Positions 37,041-48,183 of a stretch of DNA of 64,000 bases are shown piece after piece. Below the pieces are notes generated by a model. It saw only the letters and a program-made list of their open reading frames with translations. It was not told where the DNA came from and did not search any database. The translations under genes and the position numbers were made by a program. The stretch's first letter is position 1. The number at the start of each line of letters is the position of its first letter. The DNA is from Pseudoscleropodium purum (lineage: Eukaryota; Streptophyta; Bryopsida; Hypnales; Brachytheciaceae), in the NCBI GenBank assembly GCA_963969395.1, contig OZ017799.1, positions 14,758,501 through 14,822,500 of the forward strand, in the 5' to 3' direction.

Positions 37041-39006
37041 TCGCACTTCAATCTCATTCAACTTCGCCAATCTCTCCTCCAACACTCGAGCTCTATCACT
37101 GCGCGCGGACAGACCAACTGCGACTCCACCAGATCAATCGGCACCTCGGGGACTCTACTTGTACGCATACCTGGACGACTTCTCGGGAACTGAACAACAC
37201 GAGAAAGCTATTGGAATCGAATCGAGAACTTACTTTGCTAGCGGCTGGATCAGAAATTTAGCTTCGGGGCTGGTGACGACGCCAAGAATGGCGTCCACTT
37301 CGAGACTGGGGATGCTCTGCTGGGGTGTCCTCGTAGCTGCATGCTTCCTGCAATCGATACACGTAGCTTCGGCCAAAGCGGCCTTGCCCGAGTGCAAGTT
37401 CCCGGCGGTGTATGCGTTCGGGGACTCGCTGACCGACACCGGAAACTCCATCGCCGCCTTTCCCAACCAGTTCGCCCACGCCGAGCTCGACCCACATGGC
37501 GTTCTGTTTCCGGGCCATGCCGCGGATCGATACACCGATGGCAAATTGTTGCTCGACTTCCTCGGTACGAACGCCGCTCATTCAAATTCAATCCTCCAAC
37601 CCTCAAATACAAACTAATCCAGCAAGGAAGTAATAATACACACTGGCATGGAAGCTAGATAGCACCACCAATTCAGAACTTCGCAGATTTACAGTCATTT
37701 CTAGCTCGTGGTTGATTAACAGCTCGTCAGCACGTGACGACAAGTAATGAGTTGCCCTGGGGATTAATTAATGGTCTGTTGAAGACAATGTACTGATTGG
37801 ATTTGCTGTTGGCTCTGTGGAATGGCAGCATTCGGAGTGCGCCTGCGGCCCATCTACCCCGTGCTGCGAGGCACCGGCGCCAACTTCACCTTCGGCACCA
37901 ACTTCGCGGCCTATGGCGCGCCGGCGCGGAGCGTGAACGTGTGGCGCAGGAACTCGGGATTCAACAGCCCGTTCTCGCTGGACGTGCAGCAGGAGTGGTA
38001 CGAGCGCTACAAAGTGCGCGTGTGGTTCTACGAGAGCCCCACCTTCCACTCGCCCGGGCTCTACCAGAGCCTGCCCAAGCTGGACACCGTCAGCGAGTCG
38101 CTGTTCCTGGTGTGGTCCGGCTACCAGGACTACTTCTCCAGCCTGTACGACAAGATGCTCACGCCGCGCCAGGCACGCCACATTGTGCCCCAGGTGGTGG
38201 AAGCCATCGAAACGCACATCAAGGCGCTGCTGACGCCCGTGCTGTACACGCCCCCGAAGACGCCCACGCTGCAGATGCCCACGGCCCGGACCATTCTGGT
38301 GGTGAACCTGCCTCCGTTGGGCTGCATGCCCGCCATGCTGTCGATGTACGGCGGCCCGCACGCCAAGTACGACAGCCATGGCTGCCTGAGCGACCTCAAC
38401 AAAATCACGCGCCACCACAACCAGCTGCTGGGCGAGAAGATGGAGGAGCTGCGGGCGAAGTACCCGCAGGCGCAGCTGCTGTACGGCGACGCTCACGGCG
38501 TGTATACGGACATCCTGAAGGAGCCGAAGAAGTACAACGTGACGGCGCCGCTGAAGGCTTGCTGCGGCGCGGGCGGCGCGTACAACTTCAACAAGGAGGT
38601 GACTTGCGGGCACTCGGGCCTGGTGGGCGACCAGTTCGTGAATTTGACTTCGTCGTTCTGTGCGGATCCCGCGGCGCATCTGAGCTGGGACGGCATCCAC
38701 ACGTCCAACACGTTCAACAAGGCCGCCGTGACGGCTTTCTTGCTGGGCGAGCACATCACCCCCAAGGGCGGGCTGAACTGCTCCCCCGACTTCACGCACT
38801 GGGATGACCCCCAGTAATTCATTCCGTCGAGAGGGTCGAGAGGGGGCACCGGTGGCCATTTACAGTACATATGGTTGCTCTCATCCCATTATTTAGAATG
38901 ATCGAGCAGCTTCAGTTGTAGAATAGTGCGTTAGTCATTAGTGCTTTCACATTCTTGTTGAGATTAATTGATCTCAAAGCGGCATTCTTATTCTTGATGA
39001 AATTCG
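37041..39006 (+). repeat. Right arm of the near-perfect 1,966-bp inverted repeat
   Basis: Mirror of 24859-26824. The arm covers the 5' leader, both exons, the intron and about 190 bases of 3' flank of the GDSL gene, and stops within 10 bases of the TATA box on one side and at AAATTCG on the other. Confidence 0.95.
37288..38817 (+). CDS. GDSL esterase/lipase, right copy
   Basis: Exons 37288-37564 and 37829-38817 join in phase 1 (LLLDFL then AFGVRLRPIYP) to give 421 aa, a little longer than the roughly 350-400 aa usual for plant GDSL lipases. The features match the left copy: signal peptide of about 29 aa, Ser47 in FGDS, Gly/Asn of block II, GYQDYF in block III and Asp380/His383 in WDGIH. Eight or more Cys residues (for example CC GAGG, SHGC, SSFC, LNC) are typical of secreted members. 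The ATG is the first one that begins a signal peptide in the frame. This copy has the better TATA box, so it may be the more strongly transcribed of the pair; that is inference only. Confidence 0.94.
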
Positions 39007-42000
39007 AGTAAAACTTAATCCGATCACTCAAACATTGAGGAAGGCGGCTGTCACCTACTGTATTTCTTGGAGGGAAGCACATGAGCGAAATATTCATTAT
39101 TCATCCCCAAGGCATACCTTAACTGCTTCCCTGATTTCGCCTTCTGGGATCCTTAGATCAAATAGGCCACTCGTTTAGCTGGACCGAGAAATTTGTTCTT
39201 TCAGATAGATGCACATTCTTGCTGAGCTTGATCTTAACAGGGCGTTTAGATTGCACCCTACCAGGTCTACCAAGAAGCTCATTCCAGTTTATGTCGCAAG
39301 TATGTCAACTCAGCACAGGGAACCAGCTGTTATTGTAACATTGATATGAATTCAGGCCGTTAATTAGGGCAAGTTCAGGATCAGTTTCTTGGTTGCGGAA
39401 TTCACGTTGATAATTCTAAATGAAACTAGTCTTTCTTATTGTGGGAGGGATCGGCCAGTCACTTGTTATGTTATGTAAATCTCATCACGGGATTTTGTGT
39501 TCTTAAACTACTGGAGAGAGTAATAAAGATTTCAATTGCAGCCTTTGCAATATTAATCGGCAGGCATAATTATTTCTTTCTCTTGAAAGGAGCGGTTGAT
39601 ATTGCGCGACGAAGCGTCCATCTTCAACTATGCGAACAGGAATCGGATATAACGCAAGAGAGATACAGCATGTGGCACCGTTTTCGGTAAGTTGCTGAGA
39701 AGGATAATTTAGACAAGAATTTGCAGGTATTTGGGATCCTATATAAGGAGCTGAAAGATAAATCACGGGATGAATTGTGCTTGTTTTCAACACCTCATAT
39801 ATAATAAAATGGAGTATTTCCTTGAACTTGACTAGACCCTTAAAAATTGGATCTATTCCAGTAGTAAGTGGTTTCCAGCGGTACGGTCTGGGCACTTGAG
39901 CGTCACAATTTTGTCGCTCTGCAACAGCCCATTTAAATTAACAAGACCATACGGTTGGAGATCGTTCGTGAAATGAGTAAGACTTATTAGTTAATTCCGG
40001 GAAATACATGAATCAGTTGATGCCATACGCACTAGGTCACAGAATAACGGAAAGAATGATCAATAATGTCTAAGTTACTCCGTCCTTTTAAATGAACCAT
40101 AGAGAAGAAGACTGCGAAAATTTCTGGCATGCACGACATGCCGCCACACCGTTCAGTTCCCGATTGAAAGGGAAACTTTGATGGTCATTGATATTCGTTA
40201 AATTGAATTATTTCAGATGATGACTTTCAAGTCCACAGATAATTCACAACTTGGACAGGCCGGTACAGGCCTTGAGGCTCCAGATAGATGTATACAAAAT
40301 AAATCTCTCTCAAATTTCACCATTTTCTCTGTGAAGACGGGATACCTTGTTCATTGAGGAAAGGAGAAAAGCAAATCAATTCAGACTTCTGGAGTGAGAG
40401 CACAGGAATATTACAACACATGATTTTAACCAACATAACAGAATGATAAAATCTTCGTGCCACCCGTCATCTTAGCGTCTCCTTGGACCTGTAAATATTT
40501 TTCTAACCGAAGGTGTGCTGAGCACCAATTCCATGCCAGATTCTTACCAGTATTTACCAATTAGAGTGGCTGAAGCAGCTGTGGTCAAATCTATTCAATT
40601 GATGCAATTCAGAGCACCGAATTGCGACATTCAATTGCACGAAGCTTTAAAAGCGAGGACTGGTATCTAGATCTAAGTGTCTGGATGGGGGTTTGGAGAA
40701 GTCTCGATCACGGTGAATTTCTGCCATGTTAACGAATTTGACGTTATCTAGATTTGAGGTTGCAAGAGAAAGGGCTTCCACGGCTATGATTATCCATTCC
40801 AAACTGCTGTTTGTTTTTTGTTTCCAGTAGACCCCAATGCAGGGCGAAATTCAAATGATCTCACTAGTTGGAGCCAAGATAGAATTCAAAACTTTTCCAT
40901 CTGGTCGAGATTCCTGTACAACATACTAATATATCAACTACTCCTTGAGTTGAGTTTCATCAATTTGAACACACAATGTCAGGTTATTTTTCCGGCCTCT
41001 AGTAATTGATTCCCCAAAATTTGAACCCTTTGTTCAGATAGCTTTGTTAATGCTTGCCACCAGGGCATTTTTTTTTCCATTTTTCATGAGGTGCCAAAGT
41101 GGCAATATGAAATGTTATAGTGGTGCTCCAAATTTCAATATTCATATAGAAAATATCATATCAGTACATACCACATGTCTATAATTTTATTTTCATCCAC
41201 AATCTAGAGATTTCATTCAAGATGTTTTTTCAATCCAAAGTTTTTCAAGTGAAAAAATTTATGTTTTGTTACATGGGCATCTTAGACAACCATGGCCACA
41301 GCATATTGTATAATACAGTACAATCAGGCATAATAATCTTATAAATTTTGTTTCTAAATAGTTCATAAACTTTAGGACATTCTAGCATACTCAAATTTTC
41401 AAATTTTCAAATCACAAATTGGATTGGAATTGCTATATAGAGTACTTGATTATCACTACAAATGTATACCTATGTAATTCAAAATCATTCAACAGTTTGG
41501 ATCTTTTCTATATACTATCCACCACCTAATAAGCCACCATTTGTTGAAATTATAGTTTGCATTCCATTGAACATATTAGAAATGAGCACTTACAATTGTT
41601 GTAAAGAAACTTAATCCCATACTATTTGAATTATTTGTATCATTTCTTGCTTTTTCTTCAACTTGCTCTAACGTCGAAACAAATCTTTTGACTATATGTA
41701 GTATATTTGGAGACCTTCTATTGTTCCATAGCTTGGAATGCAACAATTCTTGTACTGTATAAGATTCTAATATCTCCATTTAGTATGATACTAGAAATTG
41801 GAATCAATTTTACAATATTTATATGAGTGATTGCAGGAAATATTTGTCTTATTTTCTTCACATTGTGCTTTGTTTTTTGGCCAAAACTTTTTTATTTTCG
41901 CTCCAAATGATTCAAGATTCATAGGTAATGTACTCATAACTATTATACACCTTGAATAATTTTATTGCAATTTTCAAAACAATTCTACTATTCAAAAATA

Positions 42001-42165
42001 GCCCCCAATTTTGTGCCACATCCACCAATTTCAAGGGGTAGTACTATTTTGTATTCTAATAAAAAAGAGTTAGAGTTAAAACCTAGAGGGAATGGTCTTT
42101 TAGTAAATTTACAACTATAGTGTAAAAAAATTCTAAGAATAATTAATTTTATGTCATGTAAAAGT
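39007..42165. other. Gene-free DNA with a possible CTL-gene relic
   Basis: 39007-40990 has genic composition but no intact gene. The part at about 40600-40680 resembles intron 3 of the CTL gene (9470-9545), sharing CAGAGCACC, GACAT, TGCAC, GGACTGG and ATCTAAG in register, so it may derive from an old CTL copy. A minus-strand frame at 39170-39300 reads protein-like but is unrecognised. From 41000 on the sequence is AT-rich without structure. Confidence 0.4.
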
Positions 42166-42173
42166 CCACAAAG

Positions 42174-42438
42174 CAGGGTTGACATGACGTCTGGACGCGG
42201 ACGTTTGGACGCGGACGCTATGTCTGCAGCGTCCGCTGACATTCGCGTCCACCTATCCGCCCCGTCCGCCCAGTTACAACCGTCCGATCGACATGCGGAC
42301 TGATGTGGTCCGCACGATCTGGGCGTCCGCCCCGCCCGTTCGCCTTCCGACGGCGGGAGGGACGCTGCGTCCGCTAGCATCTGGACGTCCGGAAAACAGA
42401 TGCTATTTTGGGGTGGACGTTGAGATTCATCAACCCTG
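42174..42438 (+). mobile_element. hAT-type MITE, copy 1 (265 bp)
   Basis: It begins CAGGGTTGAC and ends TCAACCCTG. It is flanked on both sides by the same 8 bases, CCACAAAG (42166-42173 and 42439-42446). An 8-bp target duplication with CAGGG termini is the hAT signature. The interior is very GC-rich and built from repeated CGTCCG/CGGACG words, in sharp contrast to the AT-rich surroundings. It has no transposase. Confidence 0.93.
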
Positions 42439-42704
42439 CCACAAAGTGAGTTTTTCCTTCAGCTTGCATTTCAAAACATGTAAAATGTTAGTTTAATGGT
42501 TCTTGTGGTGAATAACCATTTCTATAGAGTTCTTATAAATGGAATTTATTTCTTCCTATTTTTAACTAATTAAATAATCACAATATTTATTTTCTAAAGA
42601 TTTGGCACTTTTCTAGTTTTCCTACCTAGACAATTTTTCTACAATAGTTCTCTTCAACTTAAAAGTATATACATTAGCTATATTTTTTCAAATTCTAATT
42701 TTAA

Positions 42705-43898
42705 CCCCTAAAGGACCATCTTGCTATTTTTAGCAACATAACAATTTTGGGCAGGGTTGAGAAATCAATATGTCCACCCCAAAATAGCGTCCGTAACTCA
42801 AACGTCCGGACTCACGGACGCCAGCGGACGCAGCGTCCCTCCCGCCATCAGAAGGCGGACGGGCAGGGCGGGGCGAGGCGGACGGGGCGGATGGGGTAGT
42901 CCCAACGGACGTTGCGTCCGCCGGGACCGCAAATGTCAGCAGATGCTGCGGACACAGCGTCCGTGTCCGGACGTCCCGGACGTCCGACCGTCATGTCAAC
43001 CCTGATTGTGGGTAGGTACTTGAAACTAAAAATTTGCATATTTTAGGCTGACATTTTAATTGTAGGTGTGGACAAGGAATATCTTTCATGTACACTAAAT
43101 TTCATGAAATTTGAAAATAAGAGTCAAAAGTTATCACATAAAATGTTGTCAATATTTCAATTCAGACAATTTGGGATGATCAAAAATAAATAAAAAATTT
43201 CAAACAAAAATTTCAAATTAGTTTTTTAAATTTATATATATAAAAAAAGCTTTCAATCATACAATTTTGATCAATGAGTCAAAAGTTATGGTGAGTGTAA
43301 GGTTATGGGTAGTTATGGATTCTCTACTCTAAAATAAACTTTGAAGCCGTTTTCTTAACTCAATTGACAATATTTTAAATAAATAAATTCATAGGATGCA
43401 GATTGTTTATTAAAACATTACAACCATTGGGATCGGCATTTCTCAAATCCATAATTAAATTTTGAACAATTTAATATTTTGAATCATTCTCTAGTATTTC
43501 AAATCATTTTTTCTCCTTACTATTCTTTTCCTATATGTTTTATAATTCCAAATTATTTGAAATTTTTTAAGCATGTAGCCAAGTTTTCTTGAATAAAGAA
43601 TCCAAAGAATCATCACCATTTTGAACATTTTTTCATAGAAAAGTGAACTTATAAAGTACAGCTGCCCTATTTTTTGTAGGGCTGAAAAAATGATTTTAGT
43701 GAATTTGAATGCTTATATCTTGTAATCGATGCAGTGGAAATTTCTGAAATTTGTACTACATGTTTTCAAGTTAGCATACTACAAGATCTTCTTGTTACGT
43801 ATATCAAAAAAAGTTTTTCTCCAAAAACTTGGTAGTTGTATTAGAAATGGCAGTTTTTGAGTGTTTTGAGGGAAAACATAGTCAAGGAACTTAAGGGG
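42705..43898 (+). mobile_element. TTAA/CCCCTAAA-family element A, interrupted by a hAT MITE
   Basis: Left end TTAA then CCCCTAAAGGACC; right end TTAAGGGG followed by ATAA (one change from TTAA). Without the 253-bp MITE and its 8-bp duplication it is about 933 bp and aligns from end to end with element B (44024-44944), including GCATATTTTAGGCTGA, AAGGAATATCTTTCAT and CTTATATCTTG. Confidence 0.8.
42752..43004 (-). mobile_element. hAT-type MITE, copy 2 (253 bp), inverted relative to copy 1
   Basis: Begins CAGGGTTGAG and ends GTCAACCCTG. The 8-bp flanks are ATTTTGGG and ATTGTGGG (7 of 8 identical). The interior is the reverse-complement arrangement of copy 1 (CCACCCCAAAATAGC near its left end against GCTATTTTGGGGTGG near the right end of copy 1). 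It is inserted inside element A. Confidence 0.92.
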
Positions 43899-44023
43899 AT
43901 AAAGGACTCCAACAAAAACCATGAGTATTGTATCAAAATGCAAAAAATAGAACAAATGTTCCCTTCAATCACATATTTATATGCTTATAGTAACCTTTTG
44001 AGGGGCCTTCCTTGTAACATTAA

Positions 44024-44944
44024 CCCCTAAAAGACCGGCCTACATTTTTAGCTATATAGATTTTTTGGGCAGGTCATTGTGACCAAAATTTGCATATTTT
44101 AGGCTGAAATTTTAATAGAAGGTGCAGACAAGGAATATCTTTCATATGCAAAAAATTTCATGAAATTTGGAAATATGAGTCAAAAGTTGTAGCCTAATAT
44201 GTTACTTTTTTTCATAATTGGGCAGTTTGGGCAGATTAGAAAAAATCACTTTTTTCAAAAACCAAAATTTGAAATTGGTTTTCTAGACTTATATATACAA
44301 GTAAATCTTTGAATCATTCCATTTTGATCAACAAGTCAAAAGTTATGAGTTTTTTTTGTTTGTAGGCAATTATGGATTCCCTATTCTAAAATGACCTTGA
44401 AATTCTTTATTTTACCCAATTTTCAATATTTTTGAAAAAAAAAAATCCGAGGATGTAAATTGTTTATTAAAACATTTTGACCATTGGAATTGGCATTTTT
44501 CAATTTTATATTTAAATTCTTAAATAATTTAGTATTTTGAAGCATTGTCTACTACAACCTACTTACTATTTTTTTCTTGTATGTTGTACAATTCCAAATG
44601 ATCTGAAATTTTTTAAGCATGTGGAAAACTATTCTAGGAAAAATAATCCAAAGAAGCACCATCATTTTGGTCCTTTTTTCATAGAAAAGTAAGCTTGTGA
44701 AGTGCAACTACCCGGCTTTTCATAGGGCAAAAAAAATGATTTTAGTGAATTTGAATGCTTATATCTTGCAATTCATGCAGTGGAAATGTCTGAAATTCTT
44801 ACCACATGTTATTGATATTGCATAGTACAAGATCCTATGGTTAATTATGTCAAAAAAAGTTTTTTTTCAAAAATTTGCTACTTGTACTAAAAATGACAGT
44901 TTTTGAGCTTTTTCAGTGAAAATATAGTCATGGAACTTTAGGGG
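44024..44944 (+). mobile_element. TTAA/CCCCTAAA-family element B (921 bp)
   Basis: Exact TTAA at 44020-44023 and 44945-44948. The ends are CCCCTAAAAGACC and, inverted, CCCCTAAAGTTCC. It is full length and non-coding, in the same orientation as element A and opposite to C and D. Confidence 0.85.
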
Positions 44945-44948
44945 TTAA

Positions 44949-46687
44949 ATAAGCACTAAGCAAGCACTCAAGAGTGTAGATTTGTAACATAAATGATTGT
45001 ATTTTTTTTTCCCTTATAAAAGTAGGTATTTTGAAAATTCCAAACAATCAAATTGCTCAAGCTTATTTTGCATGATTGAGATTTTCTTTGGTAATGAAAG
45101 AGTATGCCATATCGTGAAAAAACAACCATAAGGCTACCATGGTGGCTCTATCCCATGCTTTATAGGTCCAATCAATCAATCATGTAGAAAATGAAAAAAC
45201 TATTGGTAATGGTAATGTAAACTATTTTACAAAATATATGATTTTAATGTTTAATGTTTCAGAGTTCCAAAATTTGACATTCAAGTATACAATGTTCTAA
45301 AGAAATTGTCAAAGTGCCCAATAGTTACATCTGTTTGTTTATCTAAGATGCCTATTCAATTTAGCCAAACCATGTCTAATGTTGTCAACACCTAGTGGAC
45401 TAAAAGAATGGTAAATCACAAGTATTTGGATTTAGTTACCTTCCATGCCAAATGGTTTACTACTTAGTGTAGGATTTCAACTACATGGATCAAATGAAGG
45501 CATTTCATCGGAAGGAAGGATTGGGTGTGGACTTTAGACAGGAACTCAAGATGAAAGATAAGAACGGAAGGGAACATACAAATAGTTACTAAAAAATCAA
45601 GGCAGGCTTTTAAGGTATAAGCCAATAAGCAAGCATGCAACACTCTAGAGATGATATATAAGGAATCAAGGATCCAAGGTGGATGTTGAAGGGGATAAAA
45701 AGCTTAAAGGAGTGAAGGGAATTCAAAACACTTCAATTTTTTAGTTACCACCATGTTTCTTTGAGTTGCTACCTCATAGCCATCCCTTTCACATGAGTCA
45801 CCACCCTGTTTCCAATCAATAATTTTTTTTGCCTAAAACATAAGCTCAAATCCTTAAAAGTTAATTGGTCAAGAACATTTGAATTGCTTGTGGGTAGTTG
45901 CAAGAAACATTAGTCCTATTTGCCATCACAATTAAAGTGATGTTGTTATCATCTATTATTAATATCTTTTGAAGCACAAGCACAATGAACATCAAATTTT
46001 TATTGGAGATGTCTAAGTTGATGGTAATTTTTTATCCCTTATTGAAAATTTAAAATTGAATTTTGATTATTTGTCACAATTTGGGATTTAAGGGGGGGAG
46101 GGGGGTCACTATGTTTGAAGTACCTAAATTGAATGATTTAAAGTTTGAAATTTTTGTGGTCTATTCCCACACTAAATGGACATATGCCTACCTACAAGCA
46201 TCTAAAAATACATTATCTTATATCCTTCACATTTATGCAAATAGGGCTTCTATTTTTTTTTAAATTTTAAACATTGAAGATGACCATTTCAAGATCATTC
46301 TTTTTGTGAAATCTCATCACCATGAAGTCTTCCTAGATGGACAATTTTTAGTTTTTTTGTGAATTGTTTTCCTATTTTTTACAAATTAGCATCTAGTTTT
46401 TTCAAAATGAAGTCATTCTATTTTGTAAATAACTTATTACCAACATTTTTTTTAGATCTTAAATTTCAATCACATCTTATTTTTAGTGTTATACTAATTA
46501 TCTATATATAAATATATAATAATTATTTTTAAATTCCAAAAGATCATAGCACAATGAGTACTATGACAAATGCTACAATAATAGTACAATGTTTTCTGCA
46601 ATAACCCTATCCATGTTTGTGCAATAGGCACATTTATGACCCTCAATTTGTTTCATGTAGCAATCCTTCTAAAGAACAAGAGGCTTG
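44949..46687. other. AT-rich gene-free DNA
   Basis: No gene seen. About 46050-46330 resembles one arm of the foldback repeat at 52.7-53.8 kb (shared TTTGTCACA, AATTTTTGTGG, TTATGCAAATAGG-like words), so an isolated or partial copy lies here. A G-rich run occurs near 46090. Confidence 0.55.
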
Positions 46688-46869
46688 GTATAAGGTTAAC
46701 TACCCCATTCCAAGCTAAATAGAAGCAAGCTCATTCATTTGTAGTCTAAATTATGTTAGTGGTTTGCATTTCAGAATTTGAATGTACACCACTAACATAA
46801 TTTAGCCCAATTTAGCCCACAATGGGCTTGCGGACATTGGATTTGGAATGGGGTAGTTAACCTTATATC
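46688..46869. mobile_element. Foldback MITE, about 180 bp
   Basis: TATAAGGTTAACTACCCC at the left is inverted as GGGGTAGTTAACCTTATA at the right, and the arms continue with CTAAATTATGTTAGTGG against CCACTAACATAATTTAG around a short loop. The outermost TA on each side may be a TA target duplication. No coding content. Confidence 0.75.
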
Positions 46870-47239
46870 TAAATTTTAAGGAAAAAAATTCGAATTTTTT
46901 TTTTGGCAATTTCTGTGAATTGGTATCTACTTAAAAAATGTCACGATTTTATTAGATCGGTGGAAATTCGCTACCGATTGGCTGACTGGTAGTTTGGCGG
47001 GCACTTTTCAAAGAAGGTGCCGTTATTGGAAAAGATTCCTAGATAGACAAGCCAAGCACATGGACCAATTAGGAAACCAGAAGCTCTTTGATTGACTTAA
47101 GTAGATGTGGTCAGGACATCCTCGTTGAGTTGGGCACTTCGTTCACTCGTTTTGAGATTTCAATATTCTTCAATGGAGCCTCAGATGGGGGCTTTATTGT
47201 ACAGGTTTGAATTTCTTTTTAAATTTTTAAATTTGGAAT
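46870..47239. other. Gene-free DNA
   Basis: A short stretch of mixed composition with slightly higher GC at 46960-47170. It has no open frame or repeat that I can define. Confidence 0.5.
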
Positions 47240-47946
47240 CATGTAACCGTAGGATTGTTTAGTACACTGTTCTGAAAAGATGTGGAAAAAATTTCAGAAA
47301 TTTTTACCATGTAGATTGCAAGATATTAGCATTTGAAGTAACAAACATCATTTTTTTGGTTCCAACAAAAAACTAGGTAGTCAAGGTCACATTTGTATGA
47401 AAAAATGTTCAAAATGGTGGTGCTTCTTTGGATTCATTCTTCAAGGCATGTTAGCTCCATGTTTGAAATTTTTTAGATCATTTGAAATTATACAACATAT
47501 AGGGTAAAAATGATAAGTAGAAAGATGTAGAAAATGATTCAAAATACTAAATTGTTAACAATTTATTTATGGAATTGAAAAATGACAATCCCAATGGTTG
47601 TAAATTTATAATAAAGAATCTTCACCTAAAAATATTGAAAAATGAATTCAAGAAAAGACTTCAATCAAAGTTTATTTTGGAATAGAGAATTCATTACTAC
47701 ATGCAAACTAAAACACCTCATAACTTTTGACTCATTGATCAAAATGGAATGATTCAAAGCTTTTTCTATCTGTGTGTGTATGTATATATATATATTGCCA
47801 AATGTCTTGAAATTTAATGCACATCAAAGATATTGCTTGTCCTCACCTTCAATTAAAATTTGGGTCAAAAATATGGAAAACTCTAATCACATGCACATGC
47901 CCAAAATTTTTATGTTGCCAAAAAATGCAGCTTGGTCCTTTAAGGG
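47240..47946 (-). mobile_element. TTAA/CCCCTAAA-family element E, left end missing
   Basis: The right end GGTCCTTTAAGGG is followed by TTAA (47947-47950). The interior matches element C from TAACCGTAGGATT onward (then GATGTGGAAAAAATTTCAG and TTCAAAATGGTGGTGCTTC). The first 70 or so bases of the full element are absent or unrecognisable. Confidence 0.65.
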
Positions 47947-48183
47947 TTAAAATTCAAAAAGTGTAAATTTTTTTGCCAAAGGTTTGTTCCTTGGTTTGAT
48001 TTATTGTTTTCCTTATCAATGAAAATTGTCCATTAGTTTCTAAAAAATGAAAATAAAAATTCAATATTCTTTGTAGTACCACATGTACCCAATTAACCTT
48101 TAAATGACAGTGAGGCCAAAAAATGTCTGATAGATGATTTAATTGTTCACTATAAGTTAGTTGACCCATTTCCAATTACTTAA

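Noticed and set aside
36625..37057. Open frames on both strands upstream of the right GDSL gene
   Set aside because: They overlap the promoter and TATA box and are not kept in the diverged left flank.
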